Part shown: positions 44,107 to 53,667 of the stretch, piece after piece | Numbering within the stretch: position 1 is the stretch's first letter | Layout of the letters: every line of letters starts with the position of its first letter | Assembly: GCA_001986395.2 (NCBI GenBank) | Contig: MQVO02000007.1 | Span: 620,001-684,000 of the forward strand | Direction: 5' to 3' | DNA: 64,000 nucleotides | Origin: Irpex lacteus | Lineage: Eukaryota; Basidiomycota; Agaricomycetes; Polyporales; Irpicaceae | Made by a program: the position numbers and the translations under genes | Notes under the pieces: model-generated | The model's database searches: none | Seen by the model: only the letters and a program-made list of their open reading frames with translations | Told to the model about the DNA's origin: nothing

Positions 44107-44174
44107 GACTCGGATACTCGACTACAAGCTGCGACCTTTCGCAGCACGTTCCTGCTCGTGCCTGCTATCTGAAA

Positions 44175-45743
44175 ATGCCTGATGCGGTTACTGAATTCTT
44201 ATTGGCAAAGCTACCAGGGGTAGGGGGTTCCGCAGGTGCGTGATTGTGTCTGAGGTGTGCGGCTGTGTTGCTAACTTGTGGTAGTCCGTGGGTTCAAGCA
44301 CAACACACCGGTTACGATGCAGAAGGCTTCCAAACGGCAGCGCGAGCTCTCGGAAGACCCTGGATCACAGGGCTCAGACGACGAAGGTCTTTGCGAGGTC
44401 GATGCTTCGGCTACCAAGAAGCCAAAGATATCTGCGGACGAGCACATCACTGTACACCCCATCATCCTCAAACCGCGTCCGGCTACTCTGAAAGCACGCA
44501 AGCAGATGAAACAGGTTATGACGAGCTCGTGCAGAGCCCGTTCTTCATGGGTCCGACCACTACAATGGACGACATGCACGATTTGTTAGCTGTGCGGCTC
44601 CGCACTGCAGTCGCCAATTTAGACACGGACCGGCTGCAGTGGAGGTTCGAGAAGCCGAAGAATGCTCCCCTGAAGCCACTAGTGGACCTGGACGGATTCT
44701 CGGCGATGATGCGGGCTGTGGCCGGTAAGCGAGGCCCTGACCGCATCATCAATCTGTATTTACCACCGCTGAAGGCAGAGGTGGGATATATGCGCAATAT
44801 CTGCTCTACGTAGCTGCTGATCAGTCATATAGGCCAGCGAAAACGATGAAAATATTGATGCATACCCACAGATTAGCTTACTGCATGCTCAGAAGGTGAG
44901 TATATGAGTATTTACTTCGCCCGCAACTTCATCTCTGTTGGCTGACATTTCCGAGGCGAGTATTGATAAAAGCAGCGAGCCGACCGTCCGTCTACTTGAA
45001 GACAAGTATCCCGTTGGTAAAAGCGCTCTATTCCCAAGCAAGCGAGTTTACGAGAAAGATGGGCGTGCATGGGAACTCAATCCCCTTCGCTTGCAAGTAT
45101 GGGCAATTGCTATAGTACGTTGTTTTTGTCTTTGATCGGGGCTATCATTGAGCTTTCTAGTTGGACGGCCGTGCAACGTTGGATGCACCCCCAACATCAA
45201 ATCATTTTGATATCGACAAATGCTTACGCTCCGGTGAGTACACTCCTTTTCTATGATAATCGTTATCAATTCGCTTCATTAGAACCCTCTGCGCCGATGA
45301 TGCCATCGCCTCATGCGGCTATGCCTCTGTTTCCAGGCTTCGGCATGCATCCAGGCACCCAGCTGCCGCTCATGCCTGGTTATCCATTCCTACCAGGATA
45401 TCCATTTCCATTCTATGGTGCTCCACACGCACCTCCTCCTGCGGTTCCAGGTGAACTGTCTTTCCCTCCTTCCGTAGCTTCTATCACTACCCAGATCATT
45501 CCACTCCCTCGTCCCATCTCGATCGCAGAGTTTTGCACATATTACAAGATTCCGGACAGTGATCGTGATAAACTGGTAAGCCTGGAAATTGAATTGGGTG
45601 ATCGCAGATGTGAGCAGCTTGGCGAAGATGAGTGGAAGGGTGACGGAAAGTTTACCAAACTGGCTTGGGATCGTTTCAAGGAGAAACATGCCCGCTTCTG
45701 TACTGATATCGCAAATGGACTCTGGGATGTGACTGAAAATTAG
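44175..45743 (+). CDS. Transposon-borne second gene, proline-rich protein of unknown function
   Basis: Start MPDAVTEFLLAKLPGVGGSA at 44175, just inside the left TIR. Exons then give VRGFKHNTPVTMQKASKRQR, a possible nuclear signal in DASATKKPKISADEH, and SPFFMGPTTTMDDMHDLLAV. RRTA-type sequence is followed by FEKPKNAPLKPLVDLDGFSA, then SENDENIDAYPQISLLHAQK, then ASIDKSSEPTVRLLEDKYPV and LDGRATLDAPPTSNHFDIDK. A Pro/Gly/Met-rich tract (FPGFGMHPGTQLPLMPGYPF) precedes a C-terminal helical segment of about 70 aa (ISIAEFCTYYKIPDSDRDKL to FCTDIANGLWDVTEN), stop at 45743. The introns at 44235-44282, 44779-44830, 44896-44953, 45115-45160 and 45234-45282 join in frame. One frame change near 44515 is not explained by a normal intron. 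It may assist transposition or regulate it; no family recognised. Confidence 0.75.
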
Positions 45744-45803
45744 GATGTATCAAAATAAAGACGTTGTACCGATACTGTATTTCTAAACGTGCAATACCAA
45801 TGC

Positions 45804-46935
45804 TCATACAATATAACCTGCATGCCGAAACCATCCAATTGTCATATCACCATTCACACAGCCACAAGCTTCCAGTATTGCATTGATAGGGTCTCCGCGA
45901 CGCAGGGTAGCACCATGACGACGTAGGTATTGCTTTACTAGATGTAAGATTTAGTCTCAAATATGCACATTAGGTCAGAATAGCTTCAAATACATACATG
46001 CACTGAAAGACTCCTCAATTGGATTGAGATCCGGTGAGTACGCTGGTAAGAACAAAAGAATACACCCTTGAACAGCATATTCAGTACGTGGACGGAGTGT
46101 ATGAGGTGACAACATCATACCGGCTGCTGCCACTAGATTGGCTAGTGTGTCGTTGTGATGTATGCGGCAGTTGTCCAAGACGAGAACACTGCATGCATCA
46201 GGCCACGGCTTCATATAGGGCAACTAGACTCTGGTTAGATGGCAGATATTCAAAGGAGATATGATTACGCACGACATCTTCTGCAATAAAACTCAAAAAC
46301 GCGAGCGAATCGAAGGACCCGGGCAGTGCACGAGCAGCAATATACCCGTCCTTAGAAAGTGCTGCAGCGAGAGAGTATCTGTCGCCTCGAACAAACACAT
46401 CCTTTAGTTCTGCTCGCTTTCCTCGAGGAGCACGGCCATATCGACGGAAATACGCATGCTCGTTCTTGCTCGTCTCGTCTACAAAGACCCACTGAGAGCC
46501 ATCGTCGAGAAACTCCCCTCGGACCATGTCTCGCCACTCCTGGCGAAGTTGTTCATCTCGTTCTAGCGCGAGCTTCCGCAGCAGCTTCCGGGTAAGACCT
46601 GCCTTCTCTAGATTGGCTTGCAACTGAGATCGCGAGATAGGAATATCATGAGTAATAGCGAGCCACCATACAAGTTCATCGAGATAGGCATCCGGGCTTT
46701 CATTGAGCACAAGATGTAGACCAGTTAGAACAGCTCTTGCAATTAGTCTCGGTCGTCCTCGTAGAGGCGATGGTGGCTTGAGTACGTTGTGATAATTCTC
46801 ATAGTTATCTAGCCAGCGGTAAAGACTAGCCACGGACACTTGGAGGGCTTCGCAAATATCACTTGTATGCCAGCCGGCATCCCAGAGCCGAAGCGAGCAT
46901 TCCTTCATATCTGTACTGATGCGGCGGTTGACCAT
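45804..46935 (-). CDS. Tc1/mariner-family DD34E transposase (DDE_3)
   Basis: Cut-and-paste transposase. MVNRRISTDMKECSLRLWDA starts at 46935, followed by a helix-turn-helix (HTSDICEALQVSVASLYRWL), a linker with RGRPRLIARAVLTGLHLVLN and a second DNA-binding part (DIPISRSQLQANLEKAGLTR). Catalytic motifs are WVFVDETSKNEHAYFRRYGR (first Asp), VLVLDNCRIHHND (second Asp) and LPAYSPDLNPIEESFSA (Glu). Three introns must be removed: about 46224-46272, 46053-46106 (54 nt, in frame) and about 45943-45999. Without the second one the Asp-Glu gap would be 52 residues; with it removed the gap is exactly 34. The C-terminus reads ILEACGCVNGDMTIGWFRHA and GYIV, stop at 45804-45806. No disabling change is seen. 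Confidence 0.93.
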
Positions 46936-47032
46936 AGCCAGACTCAGATGTAAGAGAAGGATTCACGAGTCTGATGCAGCATGCACTGAGTGACGAAATA
47001 CAATTTACTTTGTACTGTAGGCTGTCCCAGTT

Positions 47033-47130
47033 GCGTCGGCGACGCGCGTACGCTGTTACCCGTTATGGCAATTACTAAATGAGGCAGGCGCGAAAAAAAC
47101 GATTTTTCTCATTATATACCGGAAGCGCTG
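47033..47130 (-). repeat. Right terminal inverted repeat, 98 bp
   Basis: Perfect reverse complement of 44009-44106; the outermost bases are GGAAGCGCTG followed by the TA duplication. Confidence 0.95.
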
Positions 47131-47132
47131 TA

Positions 47133-50100
47133 ATGAGCCTAGATATCGCGGGGTCCAGATAATGGTACTGCGCGTTCTGTCATCGCTAGCTAGCAAACTA
47201 AAACGAGTGAATACGTCTTTGTCTACTGGCCATGGGTATTGTTGATAGGCATTGCACGTTTTGCTTCCTTTTGAGTGTACGTACATAAATCCCCGACAAA
47301 GGAAGCGTTCTTCGGGCAGACAAAAAGAGAGAGATCAAAAACACAGTCATCTGATCATCCCGCTCGTCTCGTCGTCGTCAGCCACCGTATATTTTTTCGC
47401 GCCGGATCCGGCGACGTGGCGCACACCAGGACAAAGACCCTATCACCGATCTCCCAGCATATCGGATCCTGCAATAATCAATTGGTCGGGAGGATGCCGA
47501 TATCGTGGGGTCTGGACGGTTCCATACATAAGTAATTCGATTGGAATATACTTATTGGGCGTGACGTGTATTTGGCTTCCCTGACGACGGGAGCTTCCGG
47601 AAGGTTGAATGAAAGTGCGCCCCTGGGATGGCCATGGGAGGGATGCCGTCGGTTGTAACTTGTCAGAGGGTGTATAGATAGTCCGGGGCGTCATTGTATA
47701 AGTAATGGTGGCGAAGATTCGAGGTTCCATTCCATTCGTCCTTTCATCGCATAAGTACGCATGAGAATGAGAATGAAATCATTGACCGGCTTCATGATCA
47801 AGGAAGATTGGATTGACAACATTGAAGCTTCTGCTACTTATAGACATGCATAAGTATGTGTAGTCCACAAACTGTGGAAGATTGCTTGCCACCCGACTTC
47901 AAGTTCTCATCGTGTCACGCAGAATCCAAGTTTCGCGTCTCTTCGAAGCCCTCGCGCTCGTCGACATCGCTTACAATCCGAACTCTCCAGGTTCTACGCT
48001 TCCGAAGCTTCAAACGCATGACAAAGAAGCTCGTCTAACGTTAACCTCGCCGCCTCACCCCGGTTTACTCGACACCGTGCCGCAGCAAAAGAACGCACCA
48101 AGTAAAACGAAATCGCTTCCATCTTCCATTGCACGTAAAAGTACTATCTTCCCGTAAGTGTCAAGAATCGCAATACCGATCTGATTATACCTGTACGAGC
48201 TTGTACGTGGATGATAGATAAAAGGTGCGAATTCGAAAATCTTCTTCCCGCCTCATTCTCGTTTGTTCCCCGATTGGATCGATGTGCTACAAGATCACTG
48301 ACATCTGGCCCAAGATAAACAACTTCGACCAGCCTCGACTCTGACCATGACGTTCCTCGTGCATAATTGGTATCTACTGCGTAATTAGTCTGTGGCGCAA
48401 GGCTTTTCCCAGAAACTCCTTTATGTGTAGTTGATCGTCATCGCCTAGACTGCGCCTTTGAACTAGACTATAGCGAGCATTTCAAGGTATTTTGACAGGA
48501 CCGACGGCCGAACGACTCCCAAGGTGCTAGCTACGTGCGGAAGCAAAGAAAGTGCTTGTCCAAGTATTAAAAAAATGTGTCTTGGATCCAGATGTCGAGC
48601 GTTCCCCGTAGCCTGGTATATTCTTCGTGGTCAAGAATTACTTACAGCAGTTTACTTGCTGACTGCCTCTTGGAATTTGGAAAGTGGGATACAAACGTAT
48701 ACAAAGGGTAAATTTCGGTACCGGCGGGAGCAGATAACCTTCAACTTGAAATTAACGCAGCAGAATGCAATGTTTCACACAGTTCAGCCTCAAACCGATC
48801 GAGGATGTCCCTAGGGCTGGGAATAATCATGACGGAGAACGAGACTTGGCTAGAATGCGCGTCGTGAACTGGGATCTGTATTAACCTGTACAGCTGTGCT
48901 ACACCGAAACGCTTCGGGTTACACTGCTGAGCAGTCGGCATTTGTTCACAGCATTCGCACTCCAAACAAGTTTCGTTACGTAGATATTGTAGCACAATAC
49001 TGACGTTGTGCAACTCCATATTTCCCTGTCGCTTAAAAACTCCCCGCGCCACACGATGACTTTGAGTATAGCCTACGTCGTGCTTGTCACCTTGAAACAC
49101 GATACCCCTGGTATGGCCACGATCAGCCTGACCCAAGGCTGACCAGATACTCACTGTAGTAGGTAAGTAAAGCCGGGCGACTGCGCACCCAGCCACCCAC
49201 AACCGTCATACCGACTGCGATCGTGCCTGGCCAGGTCATTCGGCGCCGAGACAAGCGCTGAAACGACCGACTCCCATAGCCAGGGCTCCTGCATACATAA
49301 GTGCATCAGAAACTCCAGCACAGCGCAACAGACAGAGGAGTGACAGAAGGAAAAGATACGCCAAGTATGGTATGTCATGTCCGCCTGTCGTTGCATGCCT
49401 GCATGTCGTGCTGTACCTGTTGCCTGCCTGTCAGTGCATTCCACGATGTTACCCGAGAATCACGGAAACACCAGTGACAAGGCGTTTGTGGCTTTGTGGG
49501 CGCCGCGCGCCCTGTCTGTCAAGTTCTATTCTTCAAAACAAACCTGGGAAATCGCCTGTCATGGCCACAGATGGCCACCGACTTGATTTTGATGATGGCC
49601 TGATGAAATGAACTTAGTTACTCATATGCGCGCCATATATCATGTAAGTAGTTGAACTTACATACTTGTTTGAAGGACGTAACGCCACGGATGGGCTGCC
49701 CGATCGGATGTAGATCGTATCAGTGTGTTGTGCTGTAACTGAGAACACAGTTCGGCGTTGGAGGTGCAGTTAGACTTAGATATGTAGATGCAGCGCGTAA
49801 CTGTGACACTGCGCAGGATCAAAGGCCAAAGGGTGTTCGGAATCGGTGGGTGTGAGAGGTGACAATGTATCAAGACCTGTTGTATGCAGGTGCCAGGTGA
49901 TCCGAGCTGCCAGTGTAAGATTCTATCGTAAGTGCTAGATGCCACTGATAATCATGGCTTTGCTTACAGATAGAGATGCGATAGACCGCTATAGTTGACC
50001 ATCGAGCGTTGAATAGCAATAAGAAGGCATCCTCATCGGAGGAAGCCATTCCTGTACTTACTTTGACCAACACTGGTAGTATGAGCCCACACTACCCGGT

Positions 50101-53100
50101 CGTCTATATGCAACACCACTAAGCCTGTTGTACGTAGTACGCCGAGGCCGAGTCTGCTCACCATCTTCCGAATTCAATACGGCCCCTGGAAGGTTCGCAT
50201 GATGTATCCCTGCGCGATTGAAGGGTAGATTGCCTCCCATGGCCGCCAAGGCGAATAGATACCTCGGATGCACATACGGCGCCCGAGTCTCTATTCAAGA
50301 ACTTCTGCTTCAGAATACAGTGCCGAGTATGTAACGTCCGTACCCACCTTCCTCCGCCCGATGACAGCAGCTTGTTTGTGGCTATACGAGATGCTTCTGG
50401 CGTTCCTCTCAGTTCGCATCTCGCGCGTTTGAAGCACCTCCGTCTTCCGATGGCGTCGCGTGACCCTGGTGGGACGTGTAAGCTCAAGCGATATCGGAAT
50501 GCACCCATACATACAAATCATATTACGCATAAACCAAGCGTCCTTATGACTCCTTACGGCCAATTTTTAAAGCACGCTAGAACGCGCAAGGGTCAGTCTT
50601 CTACGGAACATGGAAATTAGAATCGTTAATAGACGCACCTCCCGCGAACCACCCGCGTCTCCAGATCGCTATTTCGTTGTCGCTCGTTGCGCAACGTGTG
50701 TGACTAACCATGGGAAAGAGCTGGCGCTGAATTACAATTTGAACTGCGCAGTGAATTTTGAGCTTGTCATCCCCACACGCGCCTGAGGCTACCCCGTGTG
50801 AATGGCTGATCGTCGTGTGCGTGTGCGATATCAATCGCACGGTGCACACGGTATAATGATCCCCGGGAGACTGGTCTCAGATCGTGTCTATTGTCAATCA
50901 CCATCAGCCACTCATGTTCAATGAACATCGATCACAGGTCTACGTAAAAAATAACGTACGAGTTGAACAGCACAGCTCGGCCAGACAACTGCTTCACGTT
51001 ACGCTGTCAAATGTCGCGGATTGTACGCCCGCCGCATGAACGCAAAGCCTGCTTAGAGACAGATGAGGTCACCGCCGTCATCGTTGGACGCCTCGACGAG
51101 CACGGTGAGATGTTTACCGCAGTCCGCCGGTTATCCCGGATGATGCACGATGCGACGATGTGTTTGATGGAAGATGCAGGAACAAGGTTGTTCTGACGAC
51201 TACAGGAACGTGTTAAAGCTTCATTTGGAACATTAGTTCGGCCGAAACTTTGGCCACTGACAGGCAGAGTTCAGAGTCAATTTCAATGCTTCCGAATCAT
51301 GATCTTACTGTGCTTACCTCAGGTTTGATAAAGTTCGTTGGGTCTATGTATGTCGAACACGGGGACACCGGCGGTAGATGTTCGAGATGTGCACGGTAGC
51401 GGGTGAACTTTGCACTTCTTTATCTGCCATGAGCATTGCATGTGAGCGCAGCTAGTGGCTAATGTGAACTATGAGCGATTGTCAGTACAGCCAATTGCAA
51501 GAATCACGAGGCTTTTTGCAGAGAGTACGTACGGACCGGTAAGCCTCAAACTTCTCTATAACAAATGCGCGGAGTTATAGACTACGAGTGGAACGTTCTG
51601 CGATTGAGTGTGGCGTGCAGAAGCACAGAATGTAGCGGCTTACGTTGTCTGAATTCTCCGTCATGAGGCACCGATTCGAAAACCTTCCGTTCCAACCGCA
51701 GCTCATCGTTGATACTCCGCTTTTTGAGCTGAAGAAGGCGAACGAGTGGTTCTCGCGCGTCGAGTAAGTATCCTGGATTGATACTGATGATCATATCTGT
51801 CAAGTTAAGTCACATAGAAGTATACCATTCTGTCAGAAAGACCGAACAAATGAAGCACTATGGCAATATTACATTACCGCAGTTATGTATAGGATATCCC
51901 ATCGCAACGGCTCGGAGACAGTGTGGTTGTTCTGAATGTCATGTTCAGTTTACTCACGCTCTGTCATGCCAGGAACTCCTTTTGTATACAAGGAGCCCAC
52001 TAGAACCCATGGGCCGGCCATAGATCTCTCCCATCAGATCTGTCAGTACCAAGTACTTAATGCTGCACCCGCACGTTCCTTGTTCTGCTAGTCATGGGCG
52101 CATTTGTTCATCTTTTCATAGAAGAACGAGCAAGCGTCATTCACGGAGGCATGAGGAAGCATGGTCGCGTACTGTTGTCACTCAACCTTTCTAGCCACAT
52201 GCTCTGCGTCTACTGCGCTGCACAGTTTATACTGTTGGTGTATTGCCTTTAAAGGGGGAAATGAACGGAACGCCGCAATAGAACTGAAGATGTACGTACA
52301 TTTGCCTGTATTCCGCCTATCCGCATATCCAGTTATTCAGCAGCAACAGGCCCCAGAAATTTGAGTGAACCCTAAGGCCAACAGCCGGTCAAATACGTAC
52401 AGAAGTGTCTGATGAATGTATACCAGGCCCTGAGTGAAGCAGGCGGAGGTACGTCAGTTGCCGTTCGCCTCGTGCTTCTCGAGCTCCAAAGGATAGCGAA
52501 ATGAAAGCTTTGTTATTCCTGGGTTCAGAAGACAACAAAGTTATAAGTGATTGCGCGTTCGAAATGCCGGCGCAGCCCCAATTCAAGGTGCTCAACAAGG
52601 GATCCACAGTGCAATTATTACACCTAACGGTATGAAATAGATATCGGGCATTGCCAAGGGCTCTGTACATGATGGCCGCGGCCTGGGTAGCGCGTTGAGA
52701 CGGTATGAAAGTTTACTTACTCACCAATCAGCCCCGAGTAATACAAATAGAGGCATATCTAGGAGCCTGTCATGCATTGCCTATGCCTCGGATGTAAGTA
52801 CAGAGCAAATGGCCAGAGCATGACGGCTTCCAGGATGATACCTAGATGTGGGGTTCCTGGGAATCGGAAGTGTGATTTGAGGCTTGAAAGAGGGCTGTGC
52901 GTGCCTCCATCTGTCCACGACAGTTGCACGAGCCAGCAGTAAGTAGTTGACTTGCTATGAACCAGATTATCAGATACCGTACCATGTCAAAGAGTTTGCG
53001 CTGGTGATGTGCGGAGACAAAGACAACAAACACCGGACGACGATCACGAGGCGACACAATCGTGTGAAGTCCTTCCTGATTAGGCAGTGGTTCAGACCGG

Positions 53101-53273
53101 TCACGGTCACAGAGCGCTTTGTCACGCTGTGAGATCTGGTCGAAGGTCGTGGAATATCGCAGTAAAATGCCTGCAGGTCGAGCAACACGCCGACCTTAAC
53201 TCTTACCACGACGTCCAGGTCATTTTTCTTGTCTAGCGGGTTTTAAGGTCGTCTTCGGGAGGCAGTGGGCAAC
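47133..53273. other. Gene-poor stretch with isolated exon-like islands
   Basis: Six kilobases without a recognised gene. Islands that read like exons and end in a consensus donor include, on plus, FENLPFQPQLIVDTPLFELK to WFSRVE then gtaagtat (about 51663-51764), and on minus, MHPRYLFALAAMGGNLPFNR (50273 downward) to YYQCWSK then gtaagtac (about 50061) and MASSDEDAFLLLFNARWSTI to ISI then gtaagc (about 50049-49969). Another minus-strand island reads FSVMIIPSPRDILDRFEAEL near 48780-48840. They could not be linked into a gene and match no family I know. No repeats or RNA genes were noticed. Confidence 0.4.
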
Positions 53274-53667
53274 ATGACTCGTGAGTTCACCCAGCTTACA
53301 AGTATGATTTGCTCGGTGTTGACGGTGTATGAAACAATGTAATCTAGGTGGTAATCAGCGAGAAACAGATCGAGCAAAGGCGCAGAAGAAGCTGCAGGCT
53401 GCTCAGAAGGGCAAAGTTAAGGAGAGTGCGGCGTCGCTGCAGAAGCGGAGAGAACAGTGCGTGTGTCGATCGCAGTTCCTTGCACAGAGTTACTGACCTA
53501 GCCTTGATTTTCTGTTCATACTCATAGGGACGCCGCGGTCCTGAGAGAGAAGCAGAAGGTGAAGCCACCGTCGATGAGTTTTTCTGACTATCTATCTGGA
53601 CTGCTGACGTCTGTTTTAGAAAAAGGAAGAAGAGAAAGCGGCTGCAGAGAAAGGAGGAACGAAATAA
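53274..53667 (+). CDS. SERF/4F5-like small EDRK-rich protein
   Basis: Four exons: 53274-53280, 53348-53456, 53528-53558 and 53620-53667. The spliced product of about 64 aa begins MTRGNQRETDRAKAQKKLQA, the 4F5/SERF signature (TRGNQRExxRxKxxKK), and ends with Lys/Glu-rich KKKEEEKAAAEKGGTK. It is highly charged and probably largely disordered. SERF proteins bind acidic, aggregation-prone proteins and nucleic acids; the exact role in fungi is unclear. The first coding exon is only 7 nt (ATGACTC), a split the phases require. It sits alone between two gene-poor stretches, so it marks functional chromatin there. Confidence 0.9.

Larger units (their letters stand above)
44009..47130. mobile_element. 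Tc1/mariner-type transposon (3.12 kb) carrying a transposase and a second gene
   Basis: Ends begin CAGCGCTTCCGG and are flanked by TA on each side (44007-44008, 47131-47132), the usual target duplication of the superfamily. The 98-bp terminal inverted repeats are identical. Inside, a DD34E transposase (45804-46935, minus) converges with an unrelated spliced gene (44175-45743, plus); their stops lie about 60 bp apart. Identical TIRs and an uninterrupted transposase suggest recent insertion. Typical Tc1/mariner elements are 1.3-2.4 kb with one gene, so the size and second gene are unusual. Confidence 0.93.

Noticed and set aside
44009..47130. Crypton or Kolobok/Plavaka-type element
   Set aside because: The transposase has the DDE_3 pattern with 34-residue spacing and a TA duplication, which identifies Tc1/mariner.
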